A DNA stretch of 55,984 nt from Bacteroidales bacterium (GCA_017615065.1 JAGAAY010000038.1:1-55984), one strand, 5' to 3'; positions 15,291 through 24,921 are shown, counted from the stretch's first letter. Translations and numbers: made by a program. The notes: a model not told the origin generated them from the letters alone.

Positions 15291-16186
15291 TGAGGATGTT
15301 GCGGGTAATATCGGCAATTATTGCGGGGGCTCTCCTCTGCCTGAACGCCAGTGCGCAGTTCAAGGAGGATGCATTCTCGCAGACCTATGCCGATCCCGGC
15401 GACACCACCGCCCGCGACACTACCGACCGTTTCTTCAGTCTCAAGGACTTTGCCGACGGCCTTACGCACCGCCGCACCATTAAGCTGGGAACCATGTTCA
15501 TGGGTTCCACAATCGCTGTGGGCGGCATGCAGATCTATAACAAAGACTATTGGAAACTCCCTCTGGTATACGGCGGAATCGGAGCCGGAGTGGGGCTCGG
15601 GATCCATTACAACAACCTGTACAAGGCGGATCCGGAGAACAATGCCTCGTACAAGACCTGGAGCAACATAGCGTTTGCTGGGGCCGCGCTCACATGGTGG
15701 GGCAGCCTTATGGACGGCGCCGTGTGCTACAAGTCGGGAAAATATCCGTATCCGCCAAGGAGCACCGTGTATTCCCTGATGCTGCCCGGCCTGGGGCAGA
15801 TTTACAACGGCGAGTACTGGAAACTGCCCATCTACTGGGGCGGGCTCGGGTGCTGCTACTATTTCTATTCCACCAACAACCGCAGTTACCAGCGTTACCG
15901 CACTATCTACAAGCAGGCAACCAGCGAAGATACTGAGGTAGCCAAGCCGCCCATCTCGGCGGAAACCGCGAAGTACTACCGCGACGCATACAGGCGTCTG
16001 CGCGATTACTCCATCCTGGCTCTCGCCGGAGTATATTTCCTTCAGGTCATCGACGCCAACGTGTTCGCATTCATGCAGGACTTCGAGGTGAGCGACGACA
16101 TTGCACTTAGAGTATCCCCAACCGTGATAACACCCGACTATGCTCAGAATCCCGCAATGGGCTTCTCGATCGGGCTAACATTCTGA
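15290..16186 (+). CDS. DUF5683 membrane-associated protein
   Basis: 298 residues with a signal peptide ending near CLNASAQ. The repeated pattern of a Gly-rich hydrophobic helix next to Tyr-Trp motifs (NKDYWKLPLVYGGIGAG and NGEYWKLPIYWGG) around LPGLGQIYNG is the DUF5683 signature. The protein shares one base with the parB stop, and the order parA, parB, DUF5683, lytic transglycosylase is one I recognise from other Bacteroidetes. This suggests a link between segregation and envelope growth, but the molecular role is unknown. Confidence 0.85.
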   Translation: MRMLRVISAIIAGALLCLNASAQFKEDAFSQTYADPGDTTARDTTDRFFSLKDFADGLTHRRTIKLGTMFMGSTIAVGGMQIYNKDYWKLPLVYGGIGAGVGLGIHYNNLYKADPENNASYKTWSNIAFAGAALTWWGSLMDGAVCYKSGKYPYPPRSTVYSLMLPGLGQIYNGEYWKLPIYWGGLGCCYYFYSTNNRSYQRYRTIYKQATSEDTEVAKPPISAETAKYYRDAYRRLRDYSILALAGVYFLQVIDANVFAFMQDFEVSDDIALRVSPTVITPDYAQNPAMGFSIGLTF

Positions 16187-16190
16187 TTTT

Positions 16191-17753
16191 ATGAAAAAGA
16201 TTTACTTTCTCGCAGTTATTCTGCTCATGATTCCTCTGACAGCCGGCGCCCAGTCAAGGCAGCGGCTCCAGGCTGAGAACAATCAGCTCCGTCTCCGTCT
16301 TGAGACGGCAGAAAAGGAAGTGGACGATCTGAGAACGCGTCTTGCAAACGCCGAGGCCCTTCTGTCCGCCTACGAGAATATACCCGTTGAAGTACGGGAT
16401 TTATATGCCGCCGAGGCCATTGCAAAGGCACAGGCCCAGGCTGCAGCCAGCACAGGTGGCGACGACAACGGCGTTGTCCTCTCCAACAGGGACAGCCTCC
16501 TGAGCGTGTGGTACATCCACAACCAGATGCGCAACAGCTCTGAGACCGACGGCATGGGAGAAATGGGCGACGTCCATTTCACTACCTCGGTTCCCGACTC
16601 GGTGCTCATCAACAGGCTGGCCAAGATGAATACGTTCATCAAGCTCCCGTACAACGAGACCGTGAGGAACTGGATGGTCCTTTACTCGGAGAAAATGCCC
16701 TTCAGGATGAGCCAGATGCTTGGTCTGTCCAAGTTCTACATGCCCATCTTCGAGGAGACATTCCGCAAGTACAACCTTCCCCTGGAGCTCAAGTATCTGT
16801 GCGTTATCGAATCGGCAATGAACCCCATCGCCGTTTCCCGCGCCGGTGCTGCAGGCATGTGGCAGTTCATGTACTCCACCGCCAGGCATTATGGCCTGCA
16901 GGTGGACTCCTACGTGGACGAGCGCCTGGATCCTTTCAAGGAGGTGGATGCCGCAGCGCGTCTTCTCCGCGACAACTATAACATCTTCCAGGACTGGAGC
17001 CTTGCCATATCGGCATACAACTGCGGCCCCGGAAACGTGAACAAGGCTATCCACAGGGCCGGCGGAAGCACCGATTTCTGGACTGTTTACCAGTATCTCC
17101 CCGCCGAGACCCGCGGCTACGTTCCCGCTCTTGTGGGCGCCATGTATGCGTTCTACTATGCAAAGGAATACGGCCTGGAGCCCGCCGTGGTTGAGATGCC
17201 CGCACACGTGGACACCTTCCACATCAACAGGAACCTGCATCTTCGCCAGGTGAGCGAAGTCCTTGGAATTCCCCTGGACGAAGTGCGCTCCCTTAACCAC
17301 CAGTACTACCGCGACATCGTTCCCGGAAACCAGGGCACGCAGATCCTCCGTCTCCCCTACATGTTCAGCGCCCAGTTCACCCAGAAGCAGCAGGCCATCT
17401 ACGCCCACAAGGCCGATGAGTACCTGAACGGCCAGGGCGGCATCAACCGCCAGAGCTCCGGTACCACCAGCACCGGCGGATATGCCCAGAGCAACAGCGG
17501 CACAACCGGCGGAAACACCGGTTACACAAGCGGCAGGTCCGGAAGCGGCAGAAGCAGCAGTGGAAGAAGCCACACCAGCTCAACCCGTCCCCAGCAGCAG
17601 TGGGTATACCACACTGTGAAGAGCGGCGAGAACCTTGGCAGAATCGCCAATAAGTACGGCACCACTGTTACGAACCTGAAGAAGTGGAACAACCTCTCCG
17701 GCGCCAACCCCATTATCCATCCGGGGCAGAAGCTTAAAGTTGGTAAAAGGTAG
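16191..17753 (+). CDS. Membrane-bound lytic murein transglycosylase with LysM (MltD-like)
   Basis: 520 residues. Signal peptide ends near TAGAQS, and a coiled-coil stretch follows. The SLT family 1 catalytic domain holds Glu207 in VIESAMNP, then AGAAGMWQFMYSTA and a conserved AISAYNCGPGNVNKAI. A LysM-like segment lies near residues 340-385 and a Ser/Gly-rich linker near 420-465. A clear C-terminal LysM domain (YHTVKSGENLGRIANKYG) binds peptidoglycan. The enzyme cleaves the MurNAc-GlcNAc bond to form 1,6-anhydro ends. It is the last gene of the parA operon and is followed by a strong terminator. Confidence 0.92.
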   Translation: MKKIYFLAVILLMIPLTAGAQSRQRLQAENNQLRLRLETAEKEVDDLRTRLANAEALLSAYENIPVEVRDLYAAEAIAKAQAQAAASTGGDDNGVVLSNRDSLLSVWYIHNQMRNSSETDGMGEMGDVHFTTSVPDSVLINRLAKMNTFIKLPYNETVRNWMVLYSEKMPFRMSQMLGLSKFYMPIFEETFRKYNLPLELKYLCVIESAMNPIAVSRAGAAGMWQFMYSTARHYGLQVDSYVDERLDPFKEVDAAARLLRDNYNIFQDWSLAISAYNCGPGNVNKAIHRAGGSTDFWTVYQYLPAETRGYVPALVGAMYAFYYAKEYGLEPAVVEMPAHVDTFHINRNLHLRQVSEVLGIPLDEVRSLNHQYYRDIVPGNQGTQILRLPYMFSAQFTQKQQAIYAHKADEYLNGQGGINRQSSGTTSTGGYAQSNSGTTGGNTGYTSGRSGSGRSSSGRSHTSSTRPQQQWVYHTVKSGENLGRIANKYGTTVTNLKKWNNLSGANPIIHPGQKLKVGKR

Positions 17754-17794
17754 CGTAAACTGGAATTGATTATTAATCAATTAATTATAGAAAC

Positions 17795-17825
17795 GGGGTG
17801 TGGCATTATTCCACACCCCTTTTTC
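17795..17825 (+). terminator. Rho-independent terminator of the parA operon
   Basis: GGGGTGTGG and CCACACCCC form a perfect 9-bp stem around CATTATT, followed by TTTTT. It lies 41 bases after the transglycosylase stop codon. Confidence 0.9.
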
Positions 17826-17855
17826 ATAACTTTCTGAATATCAATACAATCCATT

Positions 17856-19535
17856 TTACAGTTCAACCGTAATCTGGAACTTTAACGTTGGAACTGCGGA
17901 GTCTTTGCCGGCGACGCCGGCGCGGAATGCCGATTTGAGCCGGAATTGGCGGCGGCGCAGGGTGTGCGTAAGCAATAGCGAGATGGAGCGGCCGGAGCCG
18001 TAGCAGGCGGGGACTGAGAAGCCTCCGGGAATATCCCTTTCATATACATATATACGTGTCGCCCACGAGGATGTGCTGTACACTGTGCCGCGGAGCCAGA
18101 TTTGGAAAGCCCCTGGAGCGTAGCCGAGTTCGCCGTACGAGAGGAATCCGGGGCCTTCGCACCAGGCACCATGCAGGCGCAGTTTAGCGGCAAGGACGCC
18201 GTCGGACAGGCCGATGTCGGAGCGCAGCTCGGCGCGGGCCGGTTCGTAGCTGCGCAGGCGTACGATTGCGCGAGTGTCCAGGCGCAGGAGGCTGTCCGGA
18301 CGGAAGCCCCATGAAACGGTGAGTTTAAACTCCCGGCGCCGTGGATCCTTCTGAGGAATTGGCAGCAGTCGCAGCTGGGCCACGGCATCGACACAGTGAC
18401 GCTTCTCGCTGCTTCCGAACCCGGTTTTCGCGGCAATTGGCACGTAGCCGCCACCACTGTATTTGAGCCCGGCCGCGGCGGAATACTCGCCGTATTTGCG
18501 TCCCGTCCAGGCCGATGGAAGGGCTGCCAGGCGCATGGCTCCGGTGAGGGTCGAGGACAGAGGCATGCGGGTGCCGGCAATTGCGGCGAAGGTGGGATGG
18601 GGAGATACACTCGCCCCCAGCCGGGGGACAGAGACGAACTGCCCGCCAATGGCGAACTCGCCGAAGAGGTCGGCTCCGCGGAGGCGCTGTTTGATATCCA
18701 CGGAAGAGGTGAGGCGGCCCTGGGACGCGAGGAGATTCAGTCCATAACTGCCGGTGCGGCTAAGGGCCGATATGCGCCCGCCGTAGCCGGTCTCGGAGAT
18801 GAAGGCCATCGAGTTCCACAACCCATGGGCATACTCTCCCGCAAAGCCGCGGTACGTTCCATCGCCGCTGAGCGACCAGGAAGGCGACAGTCCCCCGCCC
18901 CGCCTGGAGAATCCGTCGACGGTGGACATCTGATCCATGGAAAGTCCGCTCCAGAAGAGCAGGCCCTCGCCGTAGCGCAGGTTGAAGTTTCCGGCCAGAA
19001 AACGCCCGCCTGGATAGCTGCAGGAGGCAAAGAAGCTGCCTCCACCGCGGCCATCAAAATAATATCTTCGGGCATAACCGGCCTGAACTGCGTCGCCGCC
19101 ATCGACAAGCATCTTCCCTGCAATACACTTAAGCTCCGCCCGGGCTATAGCCTTCACTCCGAGGCGCATTGTATCCTTCACGGCCTCCCCCGACCTGCGA
19201 GAGCTCTCGAACGACAGGAAGGGCTCAAGGATGCGCACTTTCTCGGTAGAGAATCCGTCCACAAGGGCCAGTTCCGCAGGCGAAAGGATGTCCCCGCAGC
19301 GGCGCCGGTAATCCTGCACCGTAGCTATCTGATAAGGTGTCAAAAGCGAAGCGAGCCTGCCTCCGTTTATACGCACGCGATGCAGGTGCAGGTATTCGAA
19401 ATGGTCAAGCGCGTTCTGCTCCATTTCCTCGGCCGATGAGCATCCGCTCAGGGCGGCTGCCGCGTCCACCCAGTCCTGGGCCCGGGCCGAAAACGTGCAA
19501 ATCAATACCAGTATGAGGGTCAACTTTTTCATCAT
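17856..19535 (-). CDS. Helix-hairpin-helix N-terminal domain plus predicted outer-membrane beta-barrel
   Basis: 559 residues with a signal peptide ending near CTFSARAQ. Residues 20-115 are helical with LTPYQIATVQDYRRRCGDILSPAEL, which resembles the helix-hairpin-helix repeats of ComEA-like proteins. From about residue 125 to the end the sequence alternates small and aromatic residues in short strands with many Gly and Tyr, and ends in a strand finishing in Leu (QITVEL), as expected of an outer-membrane beta-barrel. I recall such HHH-barrel proteins in Bacteroidetes, but no function is established. An uptake role is only a guess from the ComEA likeness. Two Met codons start the frame (19535 or 19532). 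Confidence 0.7.
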   Translation of the reverse strand: MMKKLTLILVLICTFSARAQDWVDAAAALSGCSSAEEMEQNALDHFEYLHLHRVRINGGRLASLLTPYQIATVQDYRRRCGDILSPAELALVDGFSTEKVRILEPFLSFESSRRSGEAVKDTMRLGVKAIARAELKCIAGKMLVDGGDAVQAGYARRYYFDGRGGGSFFASCSYPGGRFLAGNFNLRYGEGLLFWSGLSMDQMSTVDGFSRRGGGLSPSWSLSGDGTYRGFAGEYAHGLWNSMAFISETGYGGRISALSRTGSYGLNLLASQGRLTSSVDIKQRLRGADLFGEFAIGGQFVSVPRLGASVSPHPTFAAIAGTRMPLSSTLTGAMRLAALPSAWTGRKYGEYSAAAGLKYSGGGYVPIAAKTGFGSSEKRHCVDAVAQLRLLPIPQKDPRRREFKLTVSWGFRPDSLLRLDTRAIVRLRSYEPARAELRSDIGLSDGVLAAKLRLHGAWCEGPGFLSYGELGYAPGAFQIWLRGTVYSTSSWATRIYVYERDIPGGFSVPACYGSGRSISLLLTHTLRRRQFRLKSAFRAGVAGKDSAVPTLKFQITVEL

Positions 19536-19634
19536 CGGCCCTCAATGTAATCCATCTGATCGGCGAATCCAAGGAAAGTGGCCTTTGGGCCCTCAGATAT
19601 TTATGTTTTTTATGCAGATTTAGTGTTTTTTTTG

Positions 19635-19642
19635 TATTTTTG
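19635..19642 (+). promoter_or_regulatory. -7 element for the hpt operon
   Basis: TATTTTTG fits TAnnTTTG and lies 33 bases before ATG at 19676. No good -33 TTG is present, but the upstream region is AT-rich (ATATTTATGTTTTTTATG at 19597-19614). Confidence 0.45.
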
Positions 19643-19675
19643 TTACTTTAATAAAGAAATAATTTTGTACTCAAA

Positions 19676-20215
19676 ATGGAAAAAGTCACTATCTACGACA
19701 AAAAGTTTGTCAAGTTTATCTCCCACCGGGATATCATATCGGCCATCGAGGCAGTAAGCCGCCAGGTAAACGAAGATTACTGCGAGGGGGAAGACATTCC
19801 TGTAGTACTGTGCGTCATGAACGGCGCCCTTCTTTTTGCAGGGGAACTCATCCAGAGACTTAACTTTCCACTTGAAATCAAGACAGTGAAGCTCGCCTCC
19901 TACGAAGGAACCGAGTCAAGCGGGAAAATCCGCGAGGTGCAGGGAATTCCCGGAAGCGTCAAGGACCGTCACGTCATCATAGTGGAAGATATCGTGGACA
20001 CCGGCGCAACAGTAGAGTACTTATGCAATTCCCTTAAGGAGAAAGGTGCGGCCGATGTTAAAATCTGCACCATGCTCCTCAAACCGGAAATGTACGACCG
20101 CGACATTCCCCTGGACTATGTGGCCAAGGAAATCCCCAACCGCTTCATCGTGGGCTTCGGCCTGGATTACAACGAGCTGGGCCGCAACCTGAAAGACATT
20201 TATGTACTGGAATAA
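19676..20215 (+). CDS. hpt: Hypoxanthine phosphoribosyltransferase
   Basis: 179 residues, typical length. The PRPP-binding loop VIIVEDIVDTGATVEYL is at about 100-116 and a flexible-loop segment LASYEGTESSGKI precedes it. The enzyme salvages hypoxanthine (and probably guanine) to IMP or GMP using PRPP in the cytosol. It is the first gene of a five-gene run, with adk starting 4 bases after its stop. Pairing hpt with adk fits purine nucleotide balance. Confidence 0.95.
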   Translation: MEKVTIYDKKFVKFISHRDIISAIEAVSRQVNEDYCEGEDIPVVLCVMNGALLFAGELIQRLNFPLEIKTVKLASYEGTESSGKIREVQGIPGSVKDRHVIIVEDIVDTGATVEYLCNSLKEKGAADVKICTMLLKPEMYDRDIPLDYVAKEIPNRFIVGFGLDYNELGRNLKDIYVLE

Positions 20216-20219
20216 ACCT

Positions 20220-20792
20220 ATGAAATACTTTATCCTCTTCGGCCCTCCCGGCGCAGGCAAAGGAACCCAGGCCGCGTCGATGGTGGAAAACTACAATCTA
20301 TGCCACCTCTCCACCGGGGCCCTTCTCCGCAGCGAAATCGCAGCTGGCACCCCTCTGGGCCTCAAGGCAAAAGCCCTCATCGAAGCCGGCAACCTGGTAC
20401 CGGACGAAGTTGTTGAAGGCATGATCGCCTCCCGCTTCGCAAGCGCACCGGACGTGGCTGGCTTCCTGCTGGACGGCTTCCCCCGCACAATCGCGCAGGC
20501 GGAAGCCCTGGACAAGATGCTTCAGGAGCGCGGCGAGCAGGTAACCGCCGTGGTTTCCATCATGATTCCGGACCAAATGATCGCCCAGCGCATCGCACAT
20601 AGGGCCACCATAGAAGGCCGTGCCGATGACGCCGCACCGGAAATCGTTCAGAACCGCATAGACACGTACCACCAAAAAACCGAACCGCTTATAGGCTTTT
20701 ATCAGTCCGCCGGCAAATACCATGAGATCGACGGCACCGGCACTATCGAAGAGGTTGCCGGAAGGATATCGGCCCTGATGAACAAATTCTGA
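20220..20792 (+). CDS. adk: Adenylate kinase
   Basis: 190 residues from ATG at 20220. P-loop GPPGAGKGT at 8-16, then DGFPRT and the Arg-rich nucleotide sites. This is the short form: between Arg-Ile-Ala-His-Arg and the DDAAPE region the LID is small and lacks the four zinc-binding cysteines found in long Gram-positive forms. It interconverts ATP + AMP and 2 ADP. The stop codon shares its last base with the start of the MMPL gene. Confidence 0.96.
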   Translation: MKYFILFGPPGAGKGTQAASMVENYNLCHLSTGALLRSEIAAGTPLGLKAKALIEAGNLVPDEVVEGMIASRFASAPDVAGFLLDGFPRTIAQAEALDKMLQERGEQVTAVVSIMIPDQMIAQRIAHRATIEGRADDAAPEIVQNRIDTYHQKTEPLIGFYQSAGKYHEIDGTGTIEEVAGRISALMNKF

Positions 20793-23275
20793 TGCATCGA
20801 ATCTTTCTACCCCTTTTCAGGTGGTTCAAGAGCCATAAGGTATTAATGCACGTGCTGCTTTGGGGCAGTTTCGCCCTCTTTGCAGCATTCGGCCTCCAGA
20901 TCACCCTGGAAGAGGACATTATCAAGCTCCTTCCCCGCGAGGCAACCAACAACGAACTGGCATTCAGCCAGATAGAGATAAAGGACAAAACCTTTATCCA
21001 GATAACGTCGCGGGACCCTGAGAATCCGGCCAGCCCGGAGGACCTTGGCGACGCCATGGAGGAATTCTGCGGAAAACTCCAGGCGGCCGACAGCGATGGC
21101 AAATACATCAGGGGAATCCTTCATACCCTGGACATCGGCCTTGCGCTTGACGCAATGGATTTCGGCCTGGCGCATCTGCCCGCATTCGTGGACACTGCTT
21201 ATTATGCCGGAATCCTGGAGGCCATGGAGCCCGCCGCCGTGGATTCCATGATGGCGGAAAACTACAAGACAGTGATGTCCGACATGACCGGCACTTTAAG
21301 CCAGCTGGCCGCAATGGACCCCATCGGCGTACGGAATGTAGTCCTGAAGGAACTCTTCCCTGAGGGTATGGGCGCGCTTGGCGGTTATTCAATAGTGAAC
21401 GGCCACCTGATGTGCCCGGACAAGACAGTCGCCCTGGCGTTCCTCACCCCGGCGTTCAGCTCCACGAATTCCGGCATTGCCACGCGTTTCATGAAGGTGC
21501 TTAACAAGGTGAAGAGCGAGTTTGAGGCGGAGCATCCGGACATGAAGGTGTACACTCACGGAGACGTGATGACAGGCGTGTCCAACTCGTCCACGATGAA
21601 AACGGACCTTGCCCTCACCGTGGGCATCTCTTTCCTGATCATCCTGCTCATTATCCTCTTCAGTTTCCACCGCTTCTCGTTCGTGCTGCAGCAGATAATG
21701 CCCGTGGTATACGGCACATTCTTCTCGCTTGCATGCATGTACTGGATAAAGGGATATATGTCGCTCATGGCATTAGGCATCAGCGCCCTTGTATTGGGTG
21801 TTGCCATCAGCTATTGCCTGCATGTACTTATTCATTATTATTATGTAGCGGATACGGAGGCAATGCTGAGGGATGAATCCACGCCCGTGTTCCTGGGTTG
21901 CCTCACCACCATCGGCGCATTCCTGGGCCTTCTTTTCACGGAGAGCGACCTTCTCCGCGACTTCGGCCTTTTCTCCACTTTCGGCCTCATCGGCAGTACC
22001 CTTTTCGCCCTGATCTTCCTCCCCCACTTCCTTGATCCTTCGCAGATCAAATTCAAGCGCAGCCACGGCTTCCCGCTGGTGGAGAAGATCAACAGCATGC
22101 CCTGGGACAGGAATCTGTGGGTAATAATCATCCTGCTTGTGGTAATCACCGTCGGCCTTGTACTGTCGCCCAAAGTGAAGTTCGACAGCGACCTCCGCAA
22201 CTTGAACTACGACAAACCGGAATATCTGGCCAGTGCGCAGCTCTACAATGAGAAGAATGCCGATGGCGCCACGCACCTTTACTTCGCCGCGCATGACGAA
22301 GAATCGCTGGACAAGGCCCTAATGTACAACGACGGCCTGTCTATTGCGCTGGATTCGCTTAAGGCCAGCGGACTGGTAAAGGGCTACTCCCCCATCGCCA
22401 AGCTCCTGCTTGTGCCTCAGAGCGTACAGGAAGAGAGAATCGCGGCGTGGAAGGAGTTCTGGAACCCGCAAAGGGTTGCGGCGCTGGACAAGCAGCTCAG
22501 GGCATCGGCAAAGGCACATGACCTTCCGGCCGATTTCGCGCAGCCGTTCATCGCCCTGCTCACCCAGGATTATGAGCCCGGCAGCCTGTACGAGAGCGGA
22601 ATAGTCCCTCCCGGCCTCATGAGCAATTACGTAGAACAACAGGAAAGCGGCAGGTATATGGTCTTCACCGACGTTGCCTTCGACATGGCCGATAAGGACA
22701 AGGTTATCAAGGCACTGGTGGCGGAGCCCAACGTGCTCGTGATCGAACCGTTCTATTACTGCCGCGACATGGTGGAAATCATCCACGACGACTTCAACAC
22801 CACACTGCTCATATCGTCCATATTCGTGCTCCTGGTGCTGCTCATCTCGTTCCGCAACATCTGGATCGCGCTGCTGGCCTTCCTGCCAATGGGAATCAGC
22901 TGGTATGTGCTGCAGGGCTATATGGCACTCTTCGGCCTGGAATTCAACCTCATAAACATAGTTATTTCCACCTTCATCTTCGGTATCGGCGTAGACTACA
23001 GCATCTTCGTGATGGAAGGCCTGCTGTCGGAAGCCCGGGAAGGTGTGAACAATAAACTCGCATACCACAAGGTGGCCATCGTCTTCAGCGCCATGGTGCT
23101 GGCGATTGTGACGTTCTCTCTGATATTCGCCACGCATCCTTCGCTCAAGAGCATCGGCTGGATAACCCTCATCGGCATGGCCTCCACCATTTTGATAACC
23201 TATTCGCTGCAGCCTTACGTATTCCGCCGTCTGGCAAAAATACCCTACTTCCGCCGCAGCTTCCGCATACCATGA
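20792..23275 (+). CDS. MMPL/RND-family exporter
   Basis: 827 residues. It has two homologous halves, each with one N-terminal helix, a large periplasmic loop and a bundle of five helices (near residues 20-35 and 265-400, then 440-460 and 665-815). The second half carries FGIGVDYSIFVMEGL, the conserved SSD-like helix of RND/MMPL proteins (GxxxD). Related proteins export lipids such as hopanoids or glycolipids using the proton gradient. It overlaps fakA by 4 bases, so a lipid-related substrate is plausible, though this is inference from context. Confidence 0.85.
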   Translation: MHRIFLPLFRWFKSHKVLMHVLLWGSFALFAAFGLQITLEEDIIKLLPREATNNELAFSQIEIKDKTFIQITSRDPENPASPEDLGDAMEEFCGKLQAADSDGKYIRGILHTLDIGLALDAMDFGLAHLPAFVDTAYYAGILEAMEPAAVDSMMAENYKTVMSDMTGTLSQLAAMDPIGVRNVVLKELFPEGMGALGGYSIVNGHLMCPDKTVALAFLTPAFSSTNSGIATRFMKVLNKVKSEFEAEHPDMKVYTHGDVMTGVSNSSTMKTDLALTVGISFLIILLIILFSFHRFSFVLQQIMPVVYGTFFSLACMYWIKGYMSLMALGISALVLGVAISYCLHVLIHYYYVADTEAMLRDESTPVFLGCLTTIGAFLGLLFTESDLLRDFGLFSTFGLIGSTLFALIFLPHFLDPSQIKFKRSHGFPLVEKINSMPWDRNLWVIIILLVVITVGLVLSPKVKFDSDLRNLNYDKPEYLASAQLYNEKNADGATHLYFAAHDEESLDKALMYNDGLSIALDSLKASGLVKGYSPIAKLLLVPQSVQEERIAAWKEFWNPQRVAALDKQLRASAKAHDLPADFAQPFIALLTQDYEPGSLYESGIVPPGLMSNYVEQQESGRYMVFTDVAFDMADKDKVIKALVAEPNVLVIEPFYYCRDMVEIIHDDFNTTLLISSIFVLLVLLISFRNIWIALLAFLPMGISWYVLQGYMALFGLEFNLINIVISTFIFGIGVDYSIFVMEGLLSEAREGVNNKLAYHKVAIVFSAMVLAIVTFSLIFATHPSLKSIGWITLIGMASTILITYSLQPYVFRRLAKIPYFRRSFRIP

Positions 23276-24921
23276 ACCTGAACGCAGACCTGTACCTTAA
23301 CCTAATCCGCGGAGGAGCCGCAAAGCTCGCAGAGAACCGCGAGACCATTAACAACCTTAACGTTTTCCCCATTCCCGACGGCGACACCGGCGACAACATG
23401 CTCATGACCATCCAGGCCGGCTGCGAGGCGGCTGAAAGCGGCCTGGGATCGATGGCCAATGCCGTGGCCCACGGAATGCTCCTGGGCGCGCGCGGCAACT
23501 CCGGAGTTATCCTGTCGCGCATATTCGCGGGCATGGCCAAGGGATTGAACGGTGTGGAAGAGGCCGATATAAACGCTTTCGTGGCCGCCATGAAAGCCGG
23601 CGTCACGGAAGCCTACCAGGCCGTGGCCCAGCCCGTGGAGGGAACCATCCTCACCGTGTTGCGTGAGGGTGTCGATGCCGCCCAGGGCGCAGGCTCCATT
23701 GAAGAATTCTTCGACCGCCTGATAGAAGCCATGGACGTTTCCCTGGAGCACACCCCGGAACTTCTGGACGTGCTCAAAAAGGCCGGCGTGGTGGATTCCG
23801 GCGGTGCCGGCCTCGTGTGCATCGCCGAGGGCATGCGCGCCGCGCTCCACGGGGAATACGCGGATGTCATTTCGACCGGAGCCGCAGGCGTAGCGGAGAA
23901 ATCTCATGCCATAGACTTTAATGCCTTCACCGAAGACAGCGTCCTCGAATTCGGCTACTGCACGGAATTCATCCTCCGCCTGCAGCGCTGCAAAATCGAA
24001 AAGCCTGTCATTTCGAGCGAAGGCGAAGCCGTAGTCGAGAAATCTCTCGAAAACTTCGACGAAAGCGTCATCCGCACATATCTGGAAGGCGTTGGCGATT
24101 CGCTGGTATTCTTCCGCGACGGTTCCATAATCAAGGTGCACGTGCACACGATGGATCCCGGCGCCGTTTTGAGCAAGTGCCGGCAGTGGGGCGAATTCCT
24201 CACCATCAAGGTGGAGAACATGACCCTCCAGCATCACGAGAACAAGATGGACCAGCGCTTCAAGCGTCAGCGCAAAGCCATGGGCATCGTCTCCGTAGCC
24301 ACGGGAGAAGGCCTCACCGCAACTTTCCGAGATATGGGGGCCGATGTGGTAATCGCCGGCGGCCAGACCATGAATCCGCCCGTGGAAGCCTTCCTGAAGG
24401 CCTTCGACGAAGTATCGGCCGATGTGATCCTGGTGCTCCCCAACAACAGCAATATCCTTCTCACGGCACAGCAGGCCGCGAAACTCTATAAGGATTCCCG
24501 CGTGGAGGTTATCCCCACCCACAGTCTTGGCGAGGGCTACTTCGCCATGGCCAACATGGATGCGGAGGCCGACATCGACACGCTTGTGGCCAGCATGACG
24601 GAGGCTGCTTCCACCGTTACCACTGGCCAGGTATCCGTAGCCATCCGCGACTGCGCAGAGGGCAAGACAGGCGATTATCTTGGCCTCAGCGGCAAGGAAA
24701 TCCTCTGCGGCTCCCCTTCCAGGCTGGAGGCGGCATCGGCACTCGCTGCCAAACTGGATGCTTCATCGGCCGATATCCTCCTCATTTTCCGCGGTCTGGA
24801 CGCCCCCTCCGACGAGGCCGAGCAGCTGCGCGCTTCACTTGAAAAATCCTGCCCCATGACCGAGGTCATCCTCATCGACGGAGGGCAGCCCGTATACGAT
24901 TATATCTTGGTATTATGCTAA
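23272..24921 (+). CDS. fakA: DAK2-domain fatty acid kinase, FakA-like
   Basis: 549 residues. The N-terminal DhaL/DAK2 domain has the metal-binding PIPDGDTGDNM (about 34-43) and GARGNSGVILS. The middle domain and the C-terminal DegV-like part (VATGEGLTATFRDMGADVVIAGGQ) match FakA. With a FakB protein it phosphorylates exogenous fatty acids to acyl-phosphates. The fakB-like gene overlaps its end by 7 bases. Two 40-bp palindromic inserts encode residues 199-211 (VISTGAAGVAEKS) and 246-258 (VISSEGEAVVEKS), both between the DAK2 domain and the middle domain, in the same reading frame. They appear to be additions absent from the family core. Confidence 0.85.
   Translation: MNLNADLYLNLIRGGAAKLAENRETINNLNVFPIPDGDTGDNMLMTIQAGCEAAESGLGSMANAVAHGMLLGARGNSGVILSRIFAGMAKGLNGVEEADINAFVAAMKAGVTEAYQAVAQPVEGTILTVLREGVDAAQGAGSIEEFFDRLIEAMDVSLEHTPELLDVLKKAGVVDSGGAGLVCIAEGMRAALHGEYADVISTGAAGVAEKSHAIDFNAFTEDSVLEFGYCTEFILRLQRCKIEKPVISSEGEAVVEKSLENFDESVIRTYLEGVGDSLVFFRDGSIIKVHVHTMDPGAVLSKCRQWGEFLTIKVENMTLQHHENKMDQRFKRQRKAMGIVSVATGEGLTATFRDMGADVVIAGGQTMNPPVEAFLKAFDEVSADVILVLPNNSNILLTAQQAAKLYKDSRVEVIPTHSLGEGYFAMANMDAEADIDTLVASMTEAASTVTTGQVSVAIRDCAEGKTGDYLGLSGKEILCGSPSRLEAASALAAKLDASSADILLIFRGLDAPSDEAEQLRASLEKSCPMTEVILIDGGQPVYDYILVLC
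23866..23905 (+). repeat. 40-bp palindromic insert in fakA, copy A
   Basis: It begins GTCATTTCGACCGGAGCC and ends GCGGAGAAATCTC. It is the most diverged of three 40-bp copies and encodes VISTGAAGVAEKS without breaking the frame. Confidence 0.7.
24007..24046 (+). repeat. 40-bp palindromic insert in fakA, copy B
   Basis: It begins GTCATTTCGAGCGAAGGCG and ends GTCGAGAAATCTC, with complementary ends and centre (TTTCGA with TCGAGAAA, GGC with GCC). It encodes VISSEGEAVVEKS and lies 141 bases after copy A. Confidence 0.8.
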
